This document shows, in pieces, positions 1-10,918 of a DNA stretch of 64,000 nt. A program made the translations under genes and the position numbers. Positions within the stretch are counted from its first letter, which is position 1; every line of letters starts with the position of its first letter. Under the pieces are notes generated by a model. It did not search any database. It had not been told where the DNA came from and worked only from the letters and a program-made list of their open reading frames with translations. The DNA comes from Euleptes europaea. Its lineage: Eukaryota > Chordata > Lepidosauria > Squamata > Sphaerodactylidae. The DNA is taken from contig NC_079324.1 in assembly GCF_029931775.1 (NCBI RefSeq), positions 60,519,268 to 60,583,267 of the forward strand, in the 5' to 3' direction.

Positions 1-590
1 TTGTTATGAAGATATAGAATCATAGAGTTGGAGGGGACCACCAGGGTCATCTAGTCCAACCCCCTGCACAATGAAGGAAATTCACAACTACCTCCCCCCC
101 ATACCCCCAATGACCCGTACTACATGGCCAGAATGCTCTCCCTCCCATGATCTGCCTAAGGTCATAGAATCAGCATTGCTGACAGATGGCCATCTAGCCT
201 CTGCTTAAAAACCTCCACTGAAGGAGAGCTTACCACCTCCTGAGGAAGCCTGTTCCACTGAGGAACTGCTCTAATTGTTAGAAAATTCTTCCTAATGTCT
301 AGATGGAAACTCTTTTGATTTAATTTCAACCCGTTGGTTCTGGTCCGACCTTCTGGGGCAACAGAAAACAAGTTGGCACCATCCTCCATGTGACAGCCCT
401 TCAAGTACTTGAAAGTGGTTATCATATCCCCTCTCAGTCTTCTCCTCTTCAGGCTAAACATACCCAGCTCCTTCAACCTTTCCTCATAGGACTTGGTCTC
501 CAGACCCCTCACCATCTTTGTTGCCCTCCTCTGGACACGTTCCAGCTTGCCTACATCTTTCTTAAATCATATATCGTGAACTAAGGACGA
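1..590 (-). repeat. CR1 LINE 3' end
   Basis: Minus strand 162-515 encodes the CR1 ORF2 C-terminus (RRLRGDMITTFKYLKG, LDIRKNFLTIRAV, WNRLPQEVVSSPS). The CR1 3' UTR follows, with the typical CATCTAGTCCAACCCCCTGC block near 48-68. It is 5'-truncated. Confidence 0.85.
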
Positions 591-696
591 GCTGTAACCA
601 GGCCCGTGTCATTGGAGCAGAGCCAGTTGGTAATTGCTAAGTCCCGGGAACCTCGTTTCCCAAGATATAGACAAAGAGGAGTATTGGTGGGATTGA

Positions 697-1075
697 ACAC
701 ATGAAGCTGCCTTGTACTGAATCAGACCATTGGCCCTTCAAGGTTAGTACTGTCTACTCAGACTGGTAGAAACTCTCCAGAGTCTCAGGCAGAGGTCTTT
801 CGCATCACCTACGACCTGATCTTTTTAAAATAGAGATGCAGGGGATTGAACCTGGGACCTTCTGCATGCCAAGCAGATGCTCTACCACGGAGCCACAGCC
901 CCTTCCCTATCAAGGTCAGTATTGTCTACTCTGACGGGCAGCGGCTCTCCAGGGTCTCAGGCAGAGGTCTTTCACATCACCTACTTGCCTGGTCCCTTTA
1001 ATTGGAGATGCCGGGATTGAACCTGGGACCTTCTGCATGCCAAGCAGATGCTCGGCCACTGAGCCACAGGCCTTC
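697..1075 (-). repeat. Two adjacent tRNA-Ala-headed SINE copies
   Basis: The first copy is 697-905. The second, 906-1075, lacks the far tail. Each has the B-box-like head (reverse complement of GGTTCAATCCC.GCATCTCC) and the CTCTCCAGGGTCTCAGGCAG body. Confidence 0.8.
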
Positions 1076-2065
1076 ACCTGCTGCTTTCAGGTAGCAGGTG
1101 GCAGCCTGCCACAGGCCAGATTCAGGCTGGAGCTAACAACAACACACACACCCCTGCCACGCACACAATAGATAGTGCATATGTTGATAGCGCTGTGGCT
1201 TAAGCAACTATATTCGCTATTGATTCCCAACAGCCCTAGAGAGTCTGATGTATGTTTTGACACGCTAGAGTCGACTTTCTCCATTCAGAAAGGACCGCAG
1301 ACAGTTGCTCCGTACCAACTCAACAGCCCCCCACCACTCCCGATACTTCTATTCTGAGACAAAGTCAAGAAAACAACCAGCCCCCTACTGCTCTGGAACA
1401 AGCATGCAGAAGCCGAGCGGTGCAAGACAGTTGCTGTTTTGCCAGATTTCAGCAATAAATCAATCTCTGGGGGGCTGAGCCCAAATCTCGGCTGCTTCAG
1501 GGGTTAAGCGTCTCAGTCATGGTGTGGAGACACTCTTTCCCCTCCCTTTGACCTTGGAGGGGCCTCACCTCCACGATGTGGCCCGTCCTGGTGAAGAGAG
1601 GCAGGCAGAATTTGCTCCTCCCTCCCCATACTCCGTGGGGCAGGGCTTAGCTGCAGCTGTTCCAAAGTGTCCGCCTCCCTTGGAAAAGATCTCTCTAGAA
1701 CGTAATTTGTCAGGTCCTCCAGATATTATTCCTCCTTAACCTTTGTCCTATTTCTCCTAGTCTTCTATTTCTTCGGGAGAACAAAAATCTTGAGTTTGTG
1801 AACAAGGGAACTGGCTGGATGCTGGGTCAAGCTGTAAAGAGAAAGCATCATGCGGGACCAAGGCAAGTTCTCAATGGGGGAGGCCTCTGAAAACAGGAAC
1901 ACTATCGCCCCCCAGGCGATGTGTCTGTGAAACAGCTGTAGGGCCTCTCGCGTGGCCCATTTTCTCTCCAGACGTGCTCTGAGTGTTACGAGGGGAACAT
2001 GTGACTGTTTTGGCAAAGCCTCGGTGTCTGGGAAGGCGTCTTTGGCACGTTGCAGGTCTACCCTG
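1076..2065. other. Gene-free stretch, probable ARL6IP4 3' flank
   Basis: No repeat or exon recognised. The part next to 2065 must hold the ARL6IP4 3' UTR. No minus-strand AATAAA was found here. Confidence 0.4.
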
Positions 2066-2122
2066 TTACTGAAGCATCCCTGTCTTCATCTGGAAGGAAA
2101 GGCCGTCTCCCCGGGTAGCTTG
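2066..2122 (-). CDS. ARL6IP4: ARL6IP4 last coding exon
   Basis: 57 nt encoding [18 protein letters not shown] and a TAA stop. Acceptor TCTTCTCAG. It is too short for ORF callers and was found by its match to the family C-terminus QATRGD.LAFQM. A CORE-SINE tail ends about 20 nt upstream of the acceptor. Confidence 0.9.
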   Translation of the reverse strand, partial: QATRGDGLSFQMKTGMLQ

Positions 2123-5100
2123 CTGAGAAGACAGAGGCAAAAGAGAAGAAGAGTTGGTTTTTATATGCCGACTTTCCCTACCACTTAAGGAAGAATCAAA
2201 GTAAAATCACCTTCCCTTCCCCTCCCCACAACAGACACCCTGTGAGGTAGGTGGGGCTGAGAGAGCTGTGACTAGCCCAAGGTCACCCAGCTGGCTTCAT
2301 GTATAGGAGTGAGGAAACAAATCCCGTTCACCACATTAGCCTCCGCCGCTCATGTGGAGGAGTGGGGAATCAAACCTAGTTCACCAGATTAGAACCTGCT
2401 GCTCATGTGGAGGAGTGGGGGATCAAACCCGGTTCTCCATATCAGAGTCCACTGTTCCAAACCACCGCTCTTAACCACTACACCACACTGGCTCTCAAAA
2501 GAGGTCACTTTCATGTAGAGGGAAACAAAGCCAAGGTGCTGCATGCCTTACATTCAAGGGATCTCCTGTCCACTTACCCTAGTAAGTTTTGGCTCTATCC
2601 GAACTGGAAACCGCCGAATCGGGGGAAATTCGGCTGTTTTTCAGTTTGGATGGAACCGAATAGACAGCCCTAGTCCAGACTCAGCATCTATGGGGAGATT
2701 TTCAAACCGTTTGCTAAGCAGCAGAGGAACAGAATGTCTCCTGATCAAATCAAGTTTCTAGCCCTTATGAATGCAGAACGGACTGAAAACTGAGGAAGAA
2801 CAGACCAAAAGTCTGTGAACCAGAGTAGGGTTGAGTGTAGCTTCTACCAGCTAGGAGGTGTAACTTTTGACAGTTCTCCCCCAGTGCCCAGCTTTACAGT
2901 GATAAAATAAAAAAGAGACTTTCCCATCAACCTATGGGCCAGAATATCCCTGCCAAAGTGAGCGCAGTTCCTTGAGAGCAGTGACATGATTAGATGCCGC
3001 TCTAGCCAGAAGCAGCTTTGCAGTTCAACCCTGTCCTCCAAATGCTCCTGACCACTTTGAATTCTGAAAGCTTCTGAGATGAAGAACCACCACATTACCT
3101 TGTTGATTTCTTTGTGTCTCTCCTTAGTAACGATCTCCTCTAGGACTTCACCGTCTCCCTTAATAAGTCTGTAAGAGAAGCGGAGTCAGTGCATCCCCCG
3201 ACTTACAGGAAACAAGCTTCAATTCCCATAACAAATCTTTTAATAGGATAAGATACAAACTGGTTCGCTGCATCAGGCCAAAAGTTGCACCTTGTCCAGC
3301 ACCTTATTAAAGTGCACAACCACATGCTTCCCAAAATACCTACAAGCAGGGCATACAGCCCCATACACACACACACACAAACATACACTATTGCCATTCA
3401 GCAGCTTATATTCACACGTGTACGGCTTCTGAACATGAAGATTTGAGTCAGCCATCCTCGCTAATGGCTGTTGATGGACCTCTCCTTTAGGGATGTGTTT
3501 AATGCTTTCTGAAGCCATCTAAGCAAGCGATGATCACTTAATCTTGTGGCAGGGAGTTCCACAAGTGAATTATGGATCACCCGAAGCAGAACTTCCTTTT
3601 GCTTGTGCTAGACCAGGGAACTATCCTGAATTGAAAAGCCTATTTAGCAAAGAGCTCGCTTGGTTGCCTTCTCTGCAAAACGGAAACGACGGACTGTTGC
3701 CCTAGACGTTGCGAGAACGAACAAGATAAAATGTAAAGATCTTCTTGCACCTTGAATATGCTTTAAAAATGGCAACTAATTAGCAAGATCAGAAAGTTTT
3801 AGATTGGAAAGCACATGCTGCGTCATGCGTGCACAGGAAACCAGTTTGGTTTCAGGTTTTCCTTCCATGGAAGAAAAAAAAGCAGATGCCTGTTTGACTA
3901 TGCAAAGTTAGTAGGAATAGTGTATTCTCCTCCCCGCCCCCCACTCCGGCCCACAAGTGCACCTTGTTCTTCCCGTCTCAGGATCAACAACTCTCCTTAT
4001 GACGCTCTGCCGTGCGTCCCACTCCTCCTTCGTCATCGGCTTCATGGCCTGGATGCGGGATTTCTGCTCATCCGTCAGGGCTGAAAGGGAAGAAGAAAAA
4101 GAAGAGGAAGACGTGGAGAAGTTGGTTTTTGTATGCCGACTTCCTCTACCACTTAAGGAAGAATCAAACCAGCTTACAATCTCCTTCCCTTCCCCACAAC
4201 ACACCCTGTGAGGTAGGTGGGGCTGAGAGTTCAGAGAGAACTGTGACTAGCCCAAGGTCACCCAGCAGGCTTCATATTGAGGAGTGGGGAAACCAACCCA
4301 GTTCACCAGATCAGCGTCCGCCGCTCATGTGGAGGGGTGGGGAATCGAACCCAGTTCTCCAGATCAGAGTCCACTGCTCTAAGCCACTGCTCTTAACCAC
4401 TACACCACGCTGGCTCTCCGAGGTAAGCTTCGGTGGCATTGTCGGGAAGAGGTGGTCCTCTGCCACCACCTGTAGGCCCAGCAGCGTACTCATCTCCACC
4501 CCACATGGGAACCAGCCAGCCCAGAGCTTTCATGATTTGTGGCTCTTAGGACATCATATCTATAATGAAAGGTACCAAGTGGGGGACATCCTCCAGCAAG
4601 GAAGAAGAAAAAGAGTTGGTTTTTATATGCTGACTTTCTCTACCTTTTAGGGAGAATCAAACCAGCTTACAATCGCCTTCCCTTCCCCTCCCTACAACAG
4701 ACACCTTGTGGAGTAGATGGGGCTGAGAGAGTTTGGAGAGAACTGACTAGCTCAAGGTCACCCAGCAGGCTTCATGTGTAGGAGTGGGGAAACCAACCTG
4801 GTTCTCCAGATTAGAGTCCACCTCGCTCAACCACTACACCACGCTGGCTCTCTGCTGAACAGCCTTAATGGCAGAGGGGAGCAGAGCAGACTCATGGTCT
4901 CTTTCTGCTGTTGCTGATCTGCTCAGATCCTAGCGACCGGCAAGGTAGGCAGAAGAGCAGTCTTGGGAAAGAGCTGTCTCAGGGAAGCAGAAGGGCCGAG
5001 AGGAGGGACAGGAAACAGTCCACAGGAATGGCCAGAGAAGCAGGCCAGAGGGAGCAACCTGACCCTGAAGGGACTCAGCCAGCCAAACAAATCTTGGCCT

Positions 5101-6832
5101 TACGTGAGCACAACTTATTTTCTAATTTATTTATTACATTATTTATAATCCACCTTTCTCACCTCGACTCAAGACGGATTACGCATTTTAAGTCAACGAA
5201 GTCAACAGGATGGGAGATCCAGTAAGCAATGTAATGAATTAAAATGGGAACGAATTGCAGAACGCCTGTCGCCTGGATGTGGCCAGTTTACCTTTTCAGA
5301 CATGTCATAAACTGGGCTTTCCTGCCAGAAATGCAACCCATACCTGGGCCAGGTTCCACCAGCGTCTCTTTCTGCCACTGCTCCAGGGAAGGGCCGGGAA
5401 GCTCTTCTCCCCTGGACTTCACCTCTTTCACCCTCTCCTTCAGTTTCCTGCTTGCTTTCTTTTTGGCTTTCTTCTTTCTCTTCCTCTTCTTCTTTTTCTC
5501 TTTGGGCAGTTTCTTCTTGCTCTTTTTTTTCCTCTTGGCCTTGGACTCGCCGCCGCTTGACCCTTCCTCAGAGGAGGAAGAAGACCCGGAAGAAGATGAG
5601 GAAGTGGTGGTGTCTGAGGAGGAGGTACTGGCTTTTCTCCTTTTCTTGTCCTTTTTCTTCTTTTTCCCTGGAATGAAGCACTAAATTAACAAGGAACCAG
5701 AGGTTGCCGCGGATCTTCCACCATGCTACAAATCTAAAATGCTCCAGAACTGTCAATCTCAGTGAAAATATGAGCAAACTCTGTTCTGGTCCAATACTGG
5801 CCCACGTCTATCTGCACTTATAATAGGGCTTAACATAAGAAAGGCCCTGCTGGATCAGACCAAGGCCCATCAAGTCCAGCAGTCTGTTCACACAGTGGCC
5901 AACCAGGTGCCTCTAGGAAGCCCACAAACAAGACAACGGCAGCAGCTTAACTGCCAAGGCTCTCCCTTTAAGGAATCCTGGATGATGGAATTGAAGGGGA
6001 GAAGGGGTGAAAGAGTTGGCTGAAACTAGAAGCAGAGAAGATTCCGTGGCCCCCACAAACAACAGTTCCTGTGGCATCTAGCATATTTTTATTCCTGCTT
6101 TTCCGCCAAGGAGTTTTAGGTGGTGTACACAGTTCTGCCCTCTTCTGTTTTATTGTCACAACAACCCTGTGAAGTAGGTTAGGCTGAGAGGAAGCCATTG
6201 GCCCAAGGTCAACCAGGGAGCTTCAAAGCCGAGTATGGAGCTGATCCTACGGTCTAACCCCTACAGCACGTTGGCTGCACAGTAAGGGAGAAAGGCTGGA
6301 CATTTTGAACGAGTGAAAGTCATTTGAGGCTCTACCGTGGGGGGGTGTCTCCCACCAGACACCATTCCTAGTTGGACGTCCAACGAATTATATACATTGG
6401 TCAATTGCCTAAAAACTCCCTTGTGAGCACCGGAAGCCAGCTTTCAGTGTGGTGCATTCATCAATCCCTTCTAGGAGGCAGGTCAAAGTCTGGGTTGTCG
6501 TGGTCCACGAGTAGAATTGATCAATACCAACCAGGCTTCCTTTCAGTTATTATCTATTCACTATGCAACAACCCTGGAACATTCCAAAGAGGCCCTGGCA
6601 GCTGCAGCAGGAGTTGCCACTCAGGCACATCCTTACCTTCTTTGGAGGAGACGGAGTGCCTCTGGGGCCCTTGAGACTCGGGGCCTCTCTTGCAGGCAGG
6701 AGATGGGCTTCGCCTCTCCCGGGAGTCTTTGCTCCTCTTCCTCTTCTCCTTCCTCTTCTCCATGTCTGGCCTGCTCCGAGAGGCACTCCTGCTCCTGGAC
6801 CTGGACCTCTTCCTCACCTGGCTGTGAGCCAT
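2066..6832 (-). CDS. ARL6IP4: ARL6IP4 (SRp25), SR-like nuclear protein, 5 coding exons
   Basis: Five exons join in frame: 6832-6637, 5667-5344, 4080-3963, 3168-3099 and 2122-2066 (765 nt, 254 aa). The N-terminus ([16 protein letters not shown]) is an RS-type repeat. Exon 2 encodes a Ser run followed by a long Lys/Arg-rich tract. The C-terminal third ([20 protein letters not shown], then [37 protein letters not shown]) is the conserved part of the family and matches human ARL6IP4 almost residue for residue as I recall it. The family is nuclear, binds ARL6 and is linked to splicing control; this comes from family knowledge. All introns are GT-AG with phases 1, 1, 2, 0. The start codon lies 13 nt inside an exon whose acceptor is at 6846, so the 5' UTR begins in an upstream exon, probably ending at the donor at 8479. 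The protein ends GMLQ where human ends in GLLP. Confidence 0.95.
2143..2496 (-). repeat. CORE-SINE (MIR-like tRNA SINE)
   Basis: On the minus strand it runs from a GAGCCAG.GTGGTGTAGTGG tRNA head, through a core GCCAGCTGGGTGACCTTGGG, to an ATATAAAAACCAACTCTTC tail. The tail points at the ARL6IP4 last exon. Confidence 0.85.
3099..3168 (-). CDS. ARL6IP4: ARL6IP4 coding exon 4
   Basis: 70 nt encoding (R)[23 protein letters not shown]. Acceptor CTCTTACAG, donor AAG|GTAATG. It enters in phase 2 and leaves in phase 0. Confidence 0.94.
3425..3620 (-). repeat. Old CR1-like LINE 3' fragment
   Basis: Minus-strand text includes a GTGGAACTCCCTGCCACAAG-like block typical of LINE 3' ends of this class. 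It is diverged. Confidence 0.45.
3963..4080 (-). CDS. ARL6IP4: ARL6IP4 coding exon 3 (conserved C-terminal core)
   Basis: 118 nt encoding [16 protein letters not shown] through DPETGRTR. The donor is AAG|GTGCAC. The acceptor's pyrimidine tract lies in the tail of a CORE-SINE inserted directly upstream in the same orientation. Confidence 0.95.
4089..4421 (-). repeat. CORE-SINE abutting ARL6IP4 exon 3
   Basis: Full-length type, sense to ARL6IP4. Its pyrimidine-rich tail ends within about 10 nt of the acceptor at 4081. Confidence 0.85.
4598..4853 (-). repeat. CORE-SINE
   Basis: Same family, missing part of the middle region. Confidence 0.8.
5115..5210 (-). repeat. L2/CORE-type SINE or LINE tail
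   Basis: A TTATTTATTACATTATTTAT run next to an AATCCACCTTTCTCACC segment, the minus-strand view of a typical 3' tail. Confidence 0.4.
5344..5667 (-). CDS. ARL6IP4: ARL6IP4 coding exon 2 (Ser run and Lys-rich tract)
   Basis: 324 nt between acceptor ATTCCAG and donor CCAG|GTATGG. It encodes a Ser/Thr-rich run, then more than 50 residues dominated by Lys/Arg, then LPGPSLEQW, which is well conserved in the family. Phase 1 on both sides, so skipping it would keep the frame. Confidence 0.93.
5828..5947 (-). repeat. CR1/L3-like LINE 3' terminal fragment
   Basis: Contains the recurrent block GGATCAGACCAAGGCCCATC, seen in many copies in this window (20505, 53361, 57055, 58085). Confidence 0.75.
6075..6278 (-). 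repeat. Older CORE-SINE
   Basis: A diverged copy with the GGCCCAAGGTCAACCAGG core on the + strand and a long-tail variant (CATATTTTTATTCCTGCTTT). Confidence 0.6.
6637..6832 (-). CDS. ARL6IP4: ARL6IP4 coding exon 1
   Basis: Residues 1-65 plus one base. It holds the RS repeats and a basic [10 protein letters not shown] run. The donor reads GAAG|GTAAGG (phase 1). The exon itself probably starts at 6845, after the acceptor TGGTACAG. Confidence 0.93.
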
Positions 6833-6967
6833 TCTCCTTTCGGGCCTGTACCAAACAAGTAGAGCTTATTTACAGGAGGGTAATTAATTGCTACCCTGCA
6901 CTCGAACAGGATGCCTGGTCCTACGTGGCTGTCAAAGCAACAGCAAATTTACTGATCAGCCAGTAAG

Positions 6968-7174
6968 TAGGGTTGCCAGCTCCGGGTTGGGAAATACCTG
7001 GAGATTTGGGAGGTGGAGACTGAAGATGTTGGGGTTTGGAGAGGGGAGGGACTTCAATGCTGTAGAGTCCAATTGCCAAAGCGACCATTTTCTCCAGGGG
7101 AACTGATTGTTATCGCATGGAGATCAGTTGCAATAGCAGAAGACCTCCAGCCTCCACCTGGAGGTTGGCAACCC
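6968..7174. mobile_element. MITE of the GTTGCCA...TGGCAAC family
   Basis: Terminal inverted repeats near GGGTTGCCAGC / GTTGGCAACCC with the inner AATTGCCAAAG...GACCATTTTCTCC block. Further copies lie at 30048, 36664, 51733 and 61850. hAT-like by TIR style; not proven. Confidence 0.6.
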
Positions 7175-7345
7175 TGTGCATAAGAAGAGCTCCACTGGAC
7201 CAGAACCAGAACCAAAGGCCCACCATCCTGTTTCCCAAAACCAGAAGTCCTGCAAGCAAGGCACAGATACCAAAGCCCTATCCCTGCTGCCTCTGCGCAC
7301 AAGTTGTATTCAGAGGTATGCTACTTCTGAACATGGAGGTTTTTT
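7175..7345 (-). repeat. CR1-type LINE 3' fragment
   Basis: CATAAGAAGAGCTCCACTGG at the start and GTATTCAGAGGTATGCTACT near the end are hallmarks of a LINE 3' UTR recurring at 16375. Confidence 0.55.
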
Positions 7346-7490
7346 TAAAAAAATATTTATTGCATTTATAGCCCTCCCTCATTCCCAGAAAGCCAGGCTC
7401 AGAGCGGGTTACAAAATTAAAATTCAGAAAACATTAATTTAAACACACTCTGAAACATACTTTAAAATTATAAGCTCCAAATCGATACAG
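7346..7490 (-). repeat. L2-type tail repeat
   Basis: Shares AGCCAGGCTCAGAGCGGGTT (this strand) with the reverse-oriented copy at 26835-26998. Confidence 0.5.
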
Positions 7491-7715
7491 AACAATACAA
7501 ATACAATGAAGCAAGATGGCACTAATAAAAGGTAGAATCACAGGTACTGAAGAACCTGGCCAGGCAGTGGACCCCCCCCCCAAATCAAGTTGGGGAGGAT
7601 GGGGGGGCCGGCAAGGTTTTATTTAACCAGCATGGCTAAGAGACGTTGAAGGATCTCTCCTCCCTGAAGGTGTCTGATCCCCTTTTGGAGTGGTCTAGGA
7701 GGTGACTGTCTAGCA

Positions 7716-8119
7716 CAGTGGTGCCCAAACTTTTCAGGCCACCCGCCCCCTCGGCTCCACAAACTCAACCCCAGCGCCCCCTACCCTATAAAAAGCATTA
7801 TTCAAAATAGGGGTTTTCATGATGCACTAAAGAAGATAATAATAAAATTTCAAAATAGTAACAATTAATTGCACATTATTCATAATCAAAACTTTTTAGT
7901 TTAAATTTATTCAACAAAACTGATGAACTTGATCCAGTGGTACCAGCTCTTCAAAGCCTGGGGGGGGGGGGGAAATCTGATAAGTTTCCACCAAATTTGC
8001 CAGCATGGTGCCATAGCTTGATCTATTGCAAACTAGGGAACAACACAGTTGAAGGGACCCACCCCTAGGTAATCCCACCGCCCCGCAGGGGGTGATACTG
8101 CCCACTTTGGGAACCACCG
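7716..8119. mobile_element. hAT-like MITE with 8-bp target duplication
   Basis: Flanked by GTCTAGCA at 7708-7715 and 8120-8127. The ends are CAGTGGTGCCCAAAC and its near inverse. About 404 bp, non-coding. Confidence 0.75.
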
Positions 8120-8159
8120 GTCTAGCATCTCATCCTGCGGCTGAAGCCCCCACAAGTTA

Positions 8160-8520
8160 ATTATGCGCTCTCTCGAACTCAGCACCCTAAACGGGCCCTT
8201 TAAGAGGCGCCGCTCAGATTCCGCCAACCCTTCAAAGCCCCTCTCAGCCAATCCCCGCGTTCCGTTCGGGGCGTCCGCCGCCAAGCCCCGCCCTACCGCC
8301 TGCCAGCCGACCGGCGCGCACGCGCACTGGAGACCTGCCCGCTGGAAGCCCCGCGGACCCAATCCGGCCCGATCCAGCCCGGTTCCGGACGGGGACTCGC
8401 CGCTCGGGGGAGGCGGGCGCGAGACGGCGGGAAGAGGAGCCCCGGCTCTGGAGGCCTGGCCGGGCCCCCGCGCCTCACCTTCTCCGGGACCTCGGCAACT
8501 GAGCGGGGGACCCTGACAGC
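8160..8520 (-). promoter_or_regulatory. ARL6IP4: CpG-rich ARL6IP4 promoter and non-coding first exon
   Basis: A GC- and CpG-dense stretch upstream of ARL6IP4. On the minus strand a good donor, GGAGAAG|GTGAGG, ends a candidate 5' UTR exon at 8479. This would splice to the acceptor at 6846, 13 nt before the start codon. The transcription start is not visible. Confidence 0.55.
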
Positions 8521-8732
8521 CTTCGCTGGCTTCCTCGCTTATTTCCGGTTTGACCCTGTGCGTGGCTTAAAAGTGTCCGGTGGGAAACGTGAACTCGCGT
8601 ATCTGTGTTCCTTACTCGCTGGCGGTTTGAATCCTGTGTCATTTTGGGGTCGGTCAACTAAAGGAAGGGGGAAGTGAGGGAGAGGCCGGTTTACTGGAGA
8701 GTCTCCCCCCCCCCGTATTTTCCAACGCTTGC

Positions 8733-9778
8733 CTATGGTGGTTACCGCATTATGTATTCCCAGCGATGTATTAAGAGTTTGAAAATGTTATTAAAAAAGG
8801 GTTTTTGGATGCCACGGCTAAAAAACGGTTGGAAGACGTTGGTTCTTGTAGGTTATCCGGGCTGTGTGACCGTGGTCTTGGTATTTTCTTCCCTGACGTT
8901 TCGCCAGCCGCTGTGGCCGGCATCTTCAGAGGAGTAACGCTGAAGGACAGTGTCTCTCAGTGTCAAGTGTGTAGGAAGAGTAACATATAGTCTGAAAGGG
9001 GTTGGGTTGAGCTGAATCATTGCCCTGCAAAAAGTATCAAAGGTAATGTGCTAATCATTGTCCTGTAAGTATCAAGATAATGTGCTAATGAGGGTGTAGT
9101 ATGTTAAAATGGAACCATTGTATCCTGAAGTGATCGGTTAATGTGTGAAATCCAAAGCTAATCTGCATGGCTATTGTGGACTGACCCCTTTCTGACTATA
9201 TATTACTCTTCCTACACACTTGACACTGAGAGACACTGTCCTTCAGTGTTGCTCCTCTGAAGATGCCTACCACAGCTGCTGCCAAAACGTCAGGAAAGAA
9301 AATACCAAGACCACGGTCACACAGCCCGGATAACCTACAAGAACCAATGAACTCTGACCGTGAAAGCCTTCGACAATAGGTTGGAGGACGTCTTCACAGC
9401 TAAAGGGGCCAAACAAAGTGCGAACAGTATTTTTTTATAACATTTTCAAACTCTTAATACGTCGCTGGGAATACATAGGGGGTTACCGCACTTGTATTCC
9501 CAGCAATGTATTAAGAGTTTGAAAACGTTATAAAAAATACTGTTCGCACTTTCTATGTATTCCCACCGATGTATTAAGAGTTTGAAAATGTTATAAAAAA
9601 TACTGTCCGCACTTTGTTTGGCCCCTTTAGCTGCGAAGACGTCTTCCAACCATTTATAAGCCGTGGTATCTAAAAACCCTTTTAAAGCGATGTTTTTTAC
9701 AACATTTTCAAACTCTTAATACATCGCTGGGACTACAAAGTGCGGTAACCCCCATAATGCGGTAACCCCCATTAAAAC
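8733..9778. mobile_element. Inverted-repeat element with a nested insertion
   Basis: Outer arms: 8738-8839 reads inverted at about 9640-9770 (GGTTACCGCATTATG ... CATAATGCGGTAACC). Inner copies of CTATGTATTCCCA.CGATGTA repeat at 9425-9600 in both orientations. A second element, 8840-9378, sits inside the left half. Superfamily not recognised. Confidence 0.55.
8840..9378. mobile_element. Palindromic element (GGTTCTTGTAGGTTATCC arms) with 13-bp duplication
   Basis: Begins TTGGTTCTTGTAGG and ends with the inverse plus a unique tail GCCTTCGACAATA. Flanks are GGTTGGAAGACGT (8827-8839) and GGTTGGAGGACGT (9379-9391). Same family as 60984-61174 and 63001-63447. Confidence 0.65.
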
Positions 9779-9779
9779 G

Positions 9780-10330
9780 CTTAGGGCTGTTTAGCTTGGA
9801 AAGAACGTGGTTAAGGGGAGACATGATAGAGGTCTATAAAATTTTGCATGGTAAGGAGAGAGTGGGCAGGGAGAAGCTTTTCTCCCTCTCTCATAATACC
9901 AGTACGCAGGGTCATCGGCTGAAGCTGGAGGGAGATTCAAAACAGATCACAGGAAGTAGTTCTTCACACAACGCATAGTTAAATTGTGGAACTCCCTGCT
10001 CCAGGATGTGGTGATGGCTGCCAACTTGGAAAGCTTTAAGAGGGGAGTGGACATGTTCATGGAGGAGACGGCTATCCATGGCTACTAGTCAAAATGGATA
10101 CTAGTCATGATTCATACCTGCTCTCTCTGCCTATTATGTGCTTTGGAACACAGGCAGGATAATAGATATTGAGAGACAGTATATCTGATTGCTAGAGGCA
10201 GGGGACAAACAATACAGGATTGTCACTGCTGTTGTACCTTCTGTGTGAGCTTCCTCAAAGCTGTCATGCTGTCCCATGTTGAAAGTAGGGGGCTGGACTA
10301 AATGAATCCTTAGTGTGATCCCACATGGTG
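9780..10330 (+). repeat. CR1/L3-like LINE 3' end
   Basis: Codes a broken C-terminus LRGDMIEVYKILHGKERVGR..., then the GGAACTCCCTGC.CCAGGATG region and 3' UTR. It follows directly on the inverted-repeat element. Confidence 0.75.
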
Positions 10331-10364
10331 ATTATTTAAAAAAGCCAAAACAACCCTGATGTAG

Positions 10365-10918
10365 GCATATATTATTTATTTATTTAAAAGTTAATATTCT
10401 ACTTCTCAACGAATTTATGCAGGCAGCTCACAAGTTGCATAAAAAATAGAATGCACTCAGACCCAGAATAAAATAAGACTATAGCAATGTTAAAAATTAA
10501 AAAGAATGCAGCCAAACAGTATGGAAGCAAAGCAGCTACAGCAAAGCATTAAAACCAAACCAGAAATTGCCTTGCACCAACTGCTGCCGATTAGGCCATC
10601 TAGCTCCATGCACATGAAGTTGCCTTATATTATCAAGGGTCAGTCTTTTCCACTGTGCCTGGGAGCAGCACTCTGAAGTCCCAGCTAGAGGTCTTTCTTA
10701 CCACTGTGGCTCAGTGGTACAGCCTCTGCTTGGCATACAGAAGGTCCCAGGTTCAATCCCCGGCATCTCCAGTTAAAGGGACCAGGCGAGTAGGTGATGT
10801 GAAAGACGCCTGCCCGAGACCCTGAAGAGCCGCTGCCAGTCTGAACAGACAATACTGACTTTGATGGACCATGGGTGTGATTCAGTATAAGGCAGCTTCA
10901 TGTGTTCATGTACCTGAA
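10365..10918 (+). repeat. Tail repeat followed by tRNA-Ala SINE copies
   Basis: 10365-10580 is an A/T-rich L2-type tail, minus strand. 10603-10710 is a minus-strand SINE fragment. 10715-10918 is a plus-strand SINE from CTGTGGCTCAGTGGTACAGC to CAGCTTCATGTGTTCATG. Confidence 0.65.

Noticed and set aside
4012-4650. 212-aa plus-strand ORF
   Set aside because: Runs through two SINEs and the antisense of ARL6IP4 exon 3.
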